A stretch of 63,831 nt of DNA from JAOZTV01 sp965371805 (lineage in GTDB: Bacteria > Acidobacteriota > Aminicenantia > UBA2199), in contig CBDUZW010000021.1 of assembly GCA_965371805.1 (NCBI GenBank), forward strand, positions 1 through 63,831. Reading direction: 5' to 3'. A program made the position numbers and the translations under genes. Numbering within the stretch: position 1 is the first letter of the stretch; each line of letters opens with the position of its first letter. Below, piece after piece: positions 9,013 through 16,049 of the stretch. A model generated the notes under the pieces. That model saw only the letters and a program-made list of their open reading frames with translations. It was not told where the DNA came from and did not search any database.

Positions 9013-9633
9013 ATGTATATAGAAATAAATCATCCGCTTGTAAAACAAAAATTGACCTTACTGAGAGACAAGGAAACAAAAGTAAAACAGTTCAGGGAGC
9101 TTGCAAAGGAAATAACTATACTTGTTGCCTATGAGGCAATGAAAGATCTTGAAGTGGAGAAAGTAGATGTTACAACTCCGATTGCAAAGACTACCGGTTA
9201 TAAAATTAAAAATGATATAGTAATCGTCCCGGTCTTAAGAGCAGGCGTGGGTATGCTTGATGGGGTTTTAAACCTTGCACCCAAGGCAAGAGTAGGTTTT
9301 ATTGGAATGTATAGAGATTCTAAATCAAAAGAACCGATTGCCTATTATGAAAAATTACCCGAAGATCTTGTTGAACCCTATTTTTTTGTTATTGATCCAA
9401 TGGTTGCTACAGGTGGTTCTTTAATTGCTACAATTGATCTGATAAAAAAAAAAGGGCATAAGAAGATAGTAATTATTTCTATCTTGTCAGCTCCAGAAGG
9501 GATTAAAGCGGTGAATGATGCGCATCCTGATGTAAAGATTTTTACAGGAGTTGTTGATGAGGGATTAAATGAAAAGAAATATATAGTACCAGGTCTTGGT
9601 GATGCAGGGGATAGGTTATTTGGAACGAAATAG
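9013..9633 (+). CDS. upp: Uracil phosphoribosyltransferase
   Basis: 206 residues. It converts uracil and PRPP to UMP in pyrimidine salvage. The type I PRPP-binding motif is FFVIDPMVATGGSLIATI (about 124-141), and the uracil-binding end VPGLGDAGDRLFGTK matches the family C-terminus. VPVLRAGVGMLDGVL is also typical. Its ATG is preceded by TTAGGAGAATAAT, giving a good ribosome binding site that overlaps the end of birA. It is last in the valS-birA-upp run and a terminator hairpin overlaps its stop codon. Confidence 0.97.
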   Translation: MYIEINHPLVKQKLTLLRDKETKVKQFRELAKEITILVAYEAMKDLEVEKVDVTTPIAKTTGYKIKNDIVIVPVLRAGVGMLDGVLNLAPKARVGFIGMYRDSKSKEPIAYYEKLPEDLVEPYFFVIDPMVATGGSLIATIDLIKKKGHKKIVIISILSAPEGIKAVNDAHPDVKIFTGVVDEGLNEKKYIVPGLGDAGDRLFGTK

Positions 9634-9648
9634 TTTTCGTTTTTTTTT
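9624..9648 (+). terminator. Rho-independent terminator of the valS-birA-upp operon
   Basis: The stem AACGAAA (9624-9630) / TTTCGTT (9635-9641) has a 4-nt loop and runs into T's through 9648. The upp stop codon TAG (9631-9633) lies in the loop. Confidence 0.75.
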
Positions 9649-9677
9649 AGCAAGATATTATGTTTAATTTGTCAAAA

Positions 9678-9707
9678 TTACATACAGAGCAATTTTAGTC
9701 TGTGTAA
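9678..9707 (+). promoter_or_regulatory. Imperfect inverted repeat before the Cys-rich metal protein
   Basis: TTACATACAGA (9678-9688) and TCTGTGTAA (9699-9707) pair with one bulged base. It lies 25 nt before the ATG at 9732 and could be an operator or an mRNA hairpin. The sequence is a candidate for control by the neighbouring sigma/sensor module; that link is inference. Confidence 0.35.
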
Positions 9708-9731
9708 ATTATATTAATAGGAGATATAAGT

Positions 9732-10100
9732 ATGAAAAAATTTAAAGTTTTAATGCTAGTTGTAATGTTTTTTGTTGTGATGGTTTCAACACCAAGTTTG
9801 TTCTCGCAAGAGAAAGTAGTTAAAAAAGCTCCAACCTGTAAAAGTGCAAAAACCTGTTATACATGCCCAATGGCTAAATGTAAAACATTTAGTGATAAAG
9901 CAGGAAAATGTCCAAAGTGTGGAATGGCCTTAAAGAAAATGACCAAAAAAGATTGTGCTAAGAAATGTGATGCAAAAAAAGCTCATAAAAAATGTGATGC
10001 GAAAAAAGCTCATAAAAAATGTGCAAAAGACTGTAAAAAAGAGTGTTGCGCAAAAAAAGATGTTGAAAAAGCAGTAAAAAAAGTAAAAGAAGTAAAGTAA
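9732..10100 (+). CDS. Exported cysteine-rich heavy-metal-binding protein
   Basis: 122 residues. A signal peptide (1-25, hydrophobic VLMLVVMFFVVMVS, cleavage near SLFSQ) sends it to the periplasm. Residues 42-70 (YTCPMAKCKTFSDKAGKCPKCGM) resemble the HMBD motif Y-T-C-P-M-H-P...G-x-C-P-x-C-G-M of copper/silver efflux proteins. The rest is Lys/Cys/His-rich, with CDAKKAHKK repeated twice and a CKKECC cluster, about 14 Cys in all. It looks like a periplasmic metallothionein-like sponge or donor for Cu, Ag, Zn or Cd. A terminator follows and the ECF sigma triad starts 78 nt later. The efflux adaptor at 29093-31144 carries the same motif twice. Confidence 0.72.
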   Translation: MKKFKVLMLVVMFFVVMVSTPSLFSQEKVVKKAPTCKSAKTCYTCPMAKCKTFSDKAGKCPKCGMALKKMTKKDCAKKCDAKKAHKKCDAKKAHKKCAKDCKKECCAKKDVEKAVKKVKEVK

Positions 10101-10115
10101 GTCAATAAACAATAT

Positions 10116-10145
10116 TTAAAGGGTAGGGTTTGACCTGCCCTTTAA
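10116..10145 (+). terminator. Hairpin terminator after the metal-binding protein gene
   Basis: TTAAAGGGTAGG pairs with CCTGCCCTTTAA around a 6-nt loop (10128-10133), a stem of about 12 bp with one wobble. The T-run is short, so termination may be partial. Confidence 0.65.
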
Positions 10146-10163
10146 GTCTATTAAAAAATATTT

Positions 10164-10169
10164 TATAAT
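10164..10169 (+). promoter_or_regulatory. -10 box close to the ECF sigma start codon
   Basis: A perfect TATAAT ends 9 nt before the ATG at 10179, with no Shine-Dalgarno between them. Transcription would start within a few nt of the ATG, implying a leaderless or near-leaderless mRNA. No good -35 is seen. Confidence 0.4.
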
Positions 10170-10178
10170 GTTCTCTAA

Positions 10179-10715
10179 ATGAATAAAAATGAAATAATTG
10201 AGAAATATTATACAAAAATATATAAACTTTGTCTCTACAATCTTAATAATGAGCAAGAAGCTGAGGACCTGACTCAGGATATTTTTTTTAAAGTATTTGA
10301 TAAGATTGACTCATTCAATAGCCAATCACAATTATATACATGGATATATAGAATTGCTATTAATACTATAATTAATTATTCAAAGAGGAAAAGATTAGTA
10401 AAATTTATATCCTTCAGTTCTGATTACGATCCAAAAACTGAGATCAGTTATAAACCTGAAGATGATCCTGCAAAAAATATTGAATGTGATGAGTTAGAGA
10501 CGTTAAAATTAAAAGCAATTGAAGATTCCTTAAAACTCTTATCAACTAAGGAAAGAACCGCTTTTTATCTATTCAGTTATGATAATTTGAAACAGAAAGT
10601 AATTGCAGAAATTATGAATACTTCCATTTCTGCTGTTGAATCATTGATATTTAAATCAAAGAGAAAAATAAAAAAAGAAATAGCAAGATTATATCCGGAT
10701 ATTTGTCAAAGGTAA
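10179..10715 (+). CDS. ECF-type RNA polymerase sigma factor
   Basis: 178 residues with region 2 (about 10-75, EQEAEDLTQDIFFKVFDKID and YTWIYRIAINTIINYSKRK) and region 4 (about 115-170, LKLLSTKERTAFYLFSYDN ... SAVESLIFKSKRKIKKEI). The length and absence of region 3 are typical of extracytoplasmic-function sigma factors, which redirect RNA polymerase once a membrane anti-sigma releases them. It is followed by a one-helix membrane protein and a CpxP-like periplasmic protein, the same order of roles as in CnrYXH-type metal-responsive systems. Which promoters it reads is not known; the metal-protein gene just upstream is a natural candidate. Confidence 0.9.
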   Translation: MNKNEIIEKYYTKIYKLCLYNLNNEQEAEDLTQDIFFKVFDKIDSFNSQSQLYTWIYRIAINTIINYSKRKRLVKFISFSSDYDPKTEISYKPEDDPAKNIECDELETLKLKAIEDSLKLLSTKERTAFYLFSYDNLKQKVIAEIMNTSISAVESLIFKSKRKIKKEIARLYPDICQR

Positions 10716-10725
10716 TGGAGTAAAT

Positions 10726-11067
10726 ATGGATAAGAAAGATAATTATATTTTGATTGATGAGTTTGTTGAGATACATAATAGAGCTTTAGACGTGAAAACT
10801 TCTGATTTGTTTTTTAGAAGAGAAAAACTAAAAACTCTAGTTCAAAAGGGTAAAAAGTCCAATAGTGCAGTAAAAATAAAATTTACCAAACTTATCTATG
10901 CATATTCATTAATGATAATTGTGTTTACCTTCTTTAGTTTTTTAATAATAAATCATTTTGATAGTAATGGAAACCAGAATGAAAAAGATGAACTGAATTT
11001 TTCGCTATTTTTAGAGCAGACACCAGGTTCGTTTCTTATTACCTTTAGAGATGAGGTAAAATTATGA
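10726..11067 (+). CDS. Putative anti-sigma membrane protein
   Basis: 113 residues with one membrane helix (about 60-83, LIYAYSLMIIVFTFFSFLII), a soluble N-terminal half and a short exported C-terminal half. No zinc anti-sigma (H-x3-C-x2-C) motif is present. The call rests on position: it begins 10 nt after the ECF sigma gene and overlaps the CpxP-like gene by 4 nt (ATGA type). By analogy with CnrY, the N-terminal half could hold the sigma factor at the membrane while the outside part contacts the sensor. The sequence itself is not recognisable. Confidence 0.55.
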   Translation: MDKKDNYILIDEFVEIHNRALDVKTSDLFFRREKLKTLVQKGKKSNSAVKIKFTKLIYAYSLMIIVFTFFSFLIINHFDSNGNQNEKDELNFSLFLEQTPGSFLITFRDEVKL

Positions 11068-11501
11068 AAAGATCAATTCTAATAATGGTTTTCCTGTTTT
11101 CAATTATTTTTAACTTTGTTTTTGTTTATCATCTTGTAACTGTTCATAGATCTAATAGTAGAGTATTGGATGATATATCTCTCTCGGCTGAACAACAGCA
11201 GGTAATAAAAAAAAAAGCTGGAGCAATATTGGAAAATAACACTAAGTTAAACTTGGAATTAAAAAAATGTAGAAAAGACTTATACAAATATTTAGATGAT
11301 GATAAACCGGATAGAATAATGATAAAGAAGTGTATAGATATGATAAATGATATCCAAAAAAAGATGCAGTTTAATACAGTAGAGCATTTACTGGTATATA
11401 AAAATCATCTTTCCAAACCTCAGAGAGATTGTCTTATGAGGAATGTTGGGAATAAGATGGGAATTCAGCATAAATGCAAAGTTGATTGTAAGTGTAGGTA
11501 A
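11064..11501 (+). CDS. CpxP/Spy/CnrX-like periplasmic sensor with Cys-rich tail
   Basis: 145 residues. An N-terminal membrane helix or uncleaved signal (4-25) is followed by an all-helical body with two L-S-x-x-Q motifs (LSAEQQQVI and LSKPQRDCL), the mark of the LTXXQ family that includes the chaperones Spy and CpxP and the metal sensors CnrX and ZraP. The last 13 residues (HKCKVDCKCR) and the internal Cys and His residues give possible metal ligands, which is unusual for plain Spy. It ends the sigma/membrane protein/sensor triad and probably senses periplasmic metal or envelope damage. The family is moderately certain, the signal inferred. Confidence 0.65.
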   Translation: MKRSILIMVFLFSIIFNFVFVYHLVTVHRSNSRVLDDISLSAEQQQVIKKKAGAILENNTKLNLELKKCRKDLYKYLDDDKPDRIMIKKCIDMINDIQKKMQFNTVEHLLVYKNHLSKPQRDCLMRNVGNKMGIQHKCKVDCKCR

Positions 11502-11612
11502 TAATACTGATACCTCTCCATTATTAAAGTTGATTATGACCAAATGTATTTTTCTTGATTAAATTTTTCTATTATGTTAATTGTATTATCTTAATAAATA
11601 TAAGGAGATAAA

Positions 11613-12113
11613 ATGTATAAAAATATTGAAGATTTTATAATTGATTGGGAAATAGAAGCAAAATCTACTCTTAAAATATTCAGTGCAATCAGTAGTAATA
11701 TGATAGGTAAAAAAGTTAATGAAAATGTAAGAAGTCTTGGCAAGCTTGCCTGGCATATTACTCAAACATTGACCGAAATGCCTGAGAAAGCAAAGATAAT
11801 TCCCAAAGATATTCTTGAAAATAATCCTGTTCCTGAAAAGTTTGAAATTATTTCAGATATCTATACAAAGCATAGTAAAGAACTTATAGTCTTATTGAAG
11901 GAAAATTGGAAGGGACTAGATCTAAACAGTGATCTCGATATGTATGGACAGCAGTGGAAAAGAAATAAGGTACTTACGGTATTGATAAGGCATCAGGTAC
12001 ATCACCGGGCTCAAATGACGGTAATAATGAGATTGGTTGATATTAAAGTCCCGGGCATCTATGGTCCTGCAAAAGAAGAGTGGGCTCAATTCGGAATGGA
12101 AACTCAGGAATAG
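11613..12113 (+). CDS. DinB/YfiT-superfamily protein
   Basis: 166 residues with the four-helix DinB fold. The three family histidines are visible: His48 in LAWHITQT, and His residues in IRHQVHHRAQMTVIMR (about 125-140), which together bind a divalent metal in this superfamily. Some members are thiol (bacillithiol or mycothiol) transferases, but most have no known substrate. It has AAGGAG (11602-11607) before the ATG at 11613 and no close operon partner. The name is a fold call only. Confidence 0.8.
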   Translation: MYKNIEDFIIDWEIEAKSTLKIFSAISSNMIGKKVNENVRSLGKLAWHITQTLTEMPEKAKIIPKDILENNPVPEKFEIISDIYTKHSKELIVLLKENWKGLDLNSDLDMYGQQWKRNKVLTVLIRHQVHHRAQMTVIMRLVDIKVPGIYGPAKEEWAQFGMETQE

Positions 12114-12287
12114 TTTCTATAAAGTAAAATTCTACACCAAGCTCTTTCTAAACAGACTTTTTAACTTTTAATTATTAAAACCAAATGCTGGACTGATCGT
12201 TTCATTTAATAGTATTATCCTTTAAAATTATGTTTAAATAATTTTTTATTTATGATAATATTAAAAATGCAGGACTCAGGAATTATC

Positions 12288-12293
12288 TATAAT
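12288..12293 (+). promoter_or_regulatory. -10 box 6 nt before the PAS-kinase start codon
   Basis: A perfect TATAAT is followed by six bases and then the ATG at 12300. No Shine-Dalgarno precedes the gene, so a leaderless transcript is likely. No convincing -35 is seen. Confidence 0.4.
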
Positions 12294-12299
12294 TAGAAA

Positions 12300-13931
12300 A
12301 TGACTTCACTCGAAAAAACAGGAAAAACAGAGAATACAAACGTAAATGATATAAAGAAATTGAAAAAAAATATGTCTTTTTATACTCAAATATTCGATAA
12401 TTTTATGGATGAGATGTATGTTTTTAAAGTGGATAGTTTGAGATTTATCCAAGTGAATAGTACAGCTCAACAGAATCTTGGGTATTCAGATGAAGAATTT
12501 CTAAAGATGACACTTTTTGATATTCAACCTGAGTTAACAAAAAAATCCTTTGATAAATTAGTAGAACCATTACAAAAAGGGAAGAAAGAAAAGATTTCAT
12601 TTGAAACAATACATAAACGAAAAGATAATTCACTGTATTTTGTTGAGATACATATACAACTTAATTTTATAGAAAATCAATCTCTATTTGTTGCTATTAT
12701 TATATATATATCTGATCGAAAAAAAGCTGAGATAATGTATCTTGAACAGGAGAAATTTGTACAAACGGTAATAAATGCAGTTACTCATCCTTTTTATGTT
12801 ATTGATGTTAATACATTTGAAATAGTCCTTTGGAATAAGGCTTCATTGAAATTCGGATTAATAAAAGGAGCTAAATGTTATAGTATCACACATAACAGGA
12901 ACTCTCATTGTGATGGAATATTATGCAAATGTCCTATAAAAGAAATAAAAAAAACTAAAAAACCTATTATGGTAGAACATCTGCATCTGGATAAAGATGG
13001 AAATAAAATAATCCATGAAATAAATGGCTTTCCAATTTTCGATAAAGATGGTGAAGTTATCCAGATAATTGAATATTGTCTTGATGTAACTAAAAGAAAA
13101 CTTGCTGAGAAAAAAGAAAAAAAACAGCAGGAACAGCTCTTGAGAGCAGAGAAATTAGTAAGTCTCAGTATTCTTAGTGCTGGAGTTGCTCACGAAATAA
13201 ATAATCCGAATAATACAATTTTACTTAATAGCCAATTCCTAACTAAAGTATGGCAGGATTTGGTTCCATCTATTGATAAGGTAGAAGAAAAAGAACCTTC
13301 AATTAAATTTGGTGGAATAAAATATGCAAAACTTAAACAAAATGTACCCAGCTTATTCTCTGGTATAAGTGAAAGTAGTAAAAGAATCAAAGCAATTGTT
13401 GAAAATCTTAAAATCTATGCAAGGAAAGATACAGTTGGTGAGTATGCCTTGATTAATATGAACTCTGTTATTAAATCATCTGTTAATCTAATGAATGATT
13501 TTATAAAAAAACATACTGATAATTTTGATTTGAATCTTGAAGAAAAATTACCGGAAATTAAGGCTAATTTCCAACAAATAGAACAGGTGATAATAAACCT
13601 TATTCAAAACAGCTGCCAGGCTCTTACTTCAAATTTGCAGAAGATTACTATTTTTACAAAATCCTGCCATGAAAACAACTGTATTCAAATTATTGTGAAA
13701 GATGAAGGAGTTGGTATAAGTGAAAAGAACATCCGGTTAATAAAAGAACCATTCTATACCACGAAGAGAGTGTGTGGAGGAACAGGACTTGGATTATCTA
13801 TATCAGATAAGATTGTAAAGGACCATAATGGAGACTTATTATTTGATTCTAAACCTGATTTTGGAACTACTGTAATGATTTGTCTTCCAATCTTTAAAAA
13901 AGGAAAAAAGGTTAAATCATATGAAAATTAA
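12300..13931 (+). CDS. PAS-PAS sensor histidine kinase
   Basis: 543 residues, no membrane helix, so a cytoplasmic sensor. PAS1 spans about 28-145 and PAS2 about 155-268. PAS2 has a cysteine cluster (CYSITHNRNSHCDGILCKCP, 193-212) of the type common in redox- or metal-sensing PAS kinases. The H-box is SAGVAHEINNPNN with His298. The N-box (NLIQNSCQAL), G1 (DEGVGI), F-box and G2 (GGTGLGLSI) of the ATPase domain are complete. The next gene, an NtrC-type regulator, overlaps it by 11 nt and is its probable partner. It should autophosphorylate His298 and pass phosphate to Asp60 of that regulator. Confidence 0.93.
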   Translation: MTSLEKTGKTENTNVNDIKKLKKNMSFYTQIFDNFMDEMYVFKVDSLRFIQVNSTAQQNLGYSDEEFLKMTLFDIQPELTKKSFDKLVEPLQKGKKEKISFETIHKRKDNSLYFVEIHIQLNFIENQSLFVAIIIYISDRKKAEIMYLEQEKFVQTVINAVTHPFYVIDVNTFEIVLWNKASLKFGLIKGAKCYSITHNRNSHCDGILCKCPIKEIKKTKKPIMVEHLHLDKDGNKIIHEINGFPIFDKDGEVIQIIEYCLDVTKRKLAEKKEKKQQEQLLRAEKLVSLSILSAGVAHEINNPNNTILLNSQFLTKVWQDLVPSIDKVEEKEPSIKFGGIKYAKLKQNVPSLFSGISESSKRIKAIVENLKIYARKDTVGEYALINMNSVIKSSVNLMNDFIKKHTDNFDLNLEEKLPEIKANFQQIEQVIINLIQNSCQALTSNLQKITIFTKSCHENNCIQIIVKDEGVGISEKNIRLIKEPFYTTKRVCGGTGLGLSISDKIVKDHNGDLLFDSKPDFGTTVMICLPIFKKGKKVKSYEN

Positions 13932-15336
13932 TGAAGAAAAAAAAAGTTATATTCTACTTGTAGATGATGAAGAATATATTCTTCAAAGTTATGAAATCAC
14001 TCTAAATTCTGTTGGAATCAATAATCTTTTACTCTGTAGTGATAGTAGACTTGTTATGGATATTCTTAAAGAAAAAAAAATAGAATTGATAATTCTGGAT
14101 CTTTCAATGCCTCATATTTCTGGAGAAATGCTAATTGAGATTGTTATTGAGGAGTTTCCTAAAATACCTATCATCGTTATAACAGGAAATCTTTTAATTG
14201 ACTCTGCTGTTAGTTGTATGAAAAAAGGTGCTTTTGATTATCTAGTAAAACCAGTTGATAGAAACAGACTAATTTCAAGAGTTGAAATGGCTCTGGAAAG
14301 AAATAAATTATTAGAAGAGAACAGGCTTCTCACAGATAAACTGCTATCACCTGGAATTGATCACCATGAAGCATTTAGCAATTTTAATTCTCTCAATAAA
14401 ACAATGTCATCCATATTTAAATATGCTGAAGCAATTGCAATTAGTCCGGAACCCGTTTTGTTAACTGGCGAAACTGGAGTCGGTAAAGAATTAATGGCAA
14501 AAACGATCCATAAGCTAAGTAATAGGGAAGGTGCTTTTGTACCTGTTAGTATTGCTGGACTTGATGAGACCATGTTTTCTGATACTTTATTTGGTCATGT
14601 TAAAGGAGCATTTACTGATGCTCATAAAAATCGCGAAGGATTGATTGAAAAAGTATCAGGAGGAACACTGTTTCTTGATGAAATAGGAGATCTCCAACCA
14701 ATATCTCAGGTTAAATTATTGAGACTTATTCAGGAAAGAGAATATTTCCGTCTAGGGGATGATACACCCCGACATACTGATATTAGGATTGTTGCTGCAA
14801 CGAATAGGAACTTATTGAAATTAATGAAGGCGAGGCAATTTCGAAATGATCTTTTTTACAGGTTAGAGGTTCATAAAATACATATTCCATCTTTAAAAAA
14901 CAGAAAAGAAGATATTCCTGTTCTTATTGATTCTTTACTATTAGAAGCTTCGAAAATCCTGAAGAAGAAAAAACTGACAATTCCAGATGAGCTTTATATG
15001 CTCTTATTAAACTATTCATTCCCTGGAAATATACGGGAACTTAGATCAATGATTTTTAATGCTGTAAGTACACATTCTAAAGGAGTGTTGTCTATGGAAA
15101 GTTTCAGAAAATCAATTAAACTTAACCATATCAATATTAGCTCTGGCGATATACATGATATTAGATCCGAGTTTAAAGGTATGCAGTTCCCACGTCCTCT
15201 TCCCTCTCTAAAAGTAATTGAAATGTTATTGATAAAAGAGACAATGAAGGACGTGAATGGAAATCAGTCAATAGCTGCAGGGATATTAGGAATAACAAGA
15301 CAAACTTTAAACAAAAAATTAAAACTGATCAAATGA
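13921..15336 (+). CDS. NtrC-type sigma-54 response regulator with GAFTDA loop
   Basis: 471 residues: receiver (10-125, Asp60 in IILDLSMPHISG, Lys110), AAA+ ATPase (150-380) and Fis-type helix-turn-helix (430-471, NQSIAAGILGITRQTLNKKL). Walker A is GETGVGKE (183-190), Walker B LFLDEIGD, and the arginine fingers region RNDLFYRL is present. The sigma-54-contacting loop reads GAFTDA (229-234) in place of the usual GAFTGA. That position is nearly invariant in proteins shown to remodel sigma-54 polymerase, so activity may be altered, or the partner loop may have co-evolved. It overlaps the PAS kinase gene by 11 nt and forms a two-component system with it. Confidence 0.93.
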   Translation: MKINEEKKSYILLVDDEEYILQSYEITLNSVGINNLLLCSDSRLVMDILKEKKIELIILDLSMPHISGEMLIEIVIEEFPKIPIIVITGNLLIDSAVSCMKKGAFDYLVKPVDRNRLISRVEMALERNKLLEENRLLTDKLLSPGIDHHEAFSNFNSLNKTMSSIFKYAEAIAISPEPVLLTGETGVGKELMAKTIHKLSNREGAFVPVSIAGLDETMFSDTLFGHVKGAFTDAHKNREGLIEKVSGGTLFLDEIGDLQPISQVKLLRLIQEREYFRLGDDTPRHTDIRIVAATNRNLLKLMKARQFRNDLFYRLEVHKIHIPSLKNRKEDIPVLIDSLLLEASKILKKKKLTIPDELYMLLLNYSFPGNIRELRSMIFNAVSTHSKGVLSMESFRKSIKLNHINISSGDIHDIRSEFKGMQFPRPLPSLKVIEMLLIKETMKDVNGNQSIAAGILGITRQTLNKKLKLIK

Positions 15337-15613
15337 CTTTAATAAGAAGGGGTGTAAGGTTTTTATAAATGTAATATTTTTTTACACTAACGGGGATTAC
15401 TTTAAGAATGTAGCAAAGATGAAAATTTTTGATTGATTTTGTCTTCTTGGCTGATTTTCTTTACAACCTTCTTACTTTAATAGATAAACATAACAAAGTA
15501 AATATATATATCATATTAAAAAAAGAATAGTATGATTATATATAACTATATAGGTTCGATAAAAAATAAAACTAATGATGTTCTGTTAAAAATTTTCTAT
15601 TTTCCCCAGAATA
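15337..15613. other. Intergenic region before the amidoligase operon
   Basis: 277 bp, very AT-rich, with no ORF. GTGTAA (15352-15357) and TTACAC (15382-15387) form a loose inverted repeat just after the regulator gene and may help end its transcript. The promoter of the following operon must lie here, but I see no clear -35/-10 pair and no convincing -24/-12 element. Confidence 0.4.
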
Positions 15614-16045
15614 ATGAATTTGGAATCAATTTTGCCTGTAAATACTATGAATAAAAAACACATTCTTCTAGCTGGAGAAAATGAAGCGAACAGTCTTTCG
15701 ATATGTTTAATACTCGAGAGTTATAATTTTTTTGTATCTAAGGCTAATGAAGAAGTTGATCTATTAAAAAAGATAGAGTTTTTTAGAATAAAAAAAAAGC
15801 CTGTAGATCTCATTATATTAGGAACTGAATTATCAGATTTGCGAATAAAAATATTTTTTGATGGTATAGATAAGTCTCTACCATTTATTATTATTTCTGA
15901 TTCACAAAAGATAAAATTAATGCGCGACATTCTTAATAATGGCTTTTATGGATGTCTTTTAAAACCAACTGACTCTATTCTACTCGTTGAACAAGCCAGT
16001 GCAATTATTTTTAATATAAATAAATATAAGGGAAATAGAAATTAA
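15614..16045 (+). CDS. Degenerate (pseudo-)receiver domain protein
   Basis: 143 residues with the predicted alternating fold of a receiver: beta-1 HILLAGEN, beta-3 VDLIILGTELSDL, beta-4 PFIIISDS and the LLKPTD loop with its Lys. The phospho-acceptor Asp is replaced (LIILGTEL, where Asp is expected after LIIL) and the beta-1 acidic pair is GE, so Asp phosphorylation is unlikely. Such pseudo-receivers act as constitutive or ligand-gated binding partners. The start could also be the ATG at 15647 (MNKKHILLA); neither has a ribosome binding site. It is the first gene of a tight run that goes on with a true receiver 4 nt later. Confidence 0.72.
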   Translation: MNLESILPVNTMNKKHILLAGENEANSLSICLILESYNFFVSKANEEVDLLKKIEFFRIKKKPVDLIILGTELSDLRIKIFFDGIDKSLPFIIISDSQKIKLMRDILNNGFYGCLLKPTDSILLVEQASAIIFNINKYKGNRN

Positions 16046-16049
16046 AATA

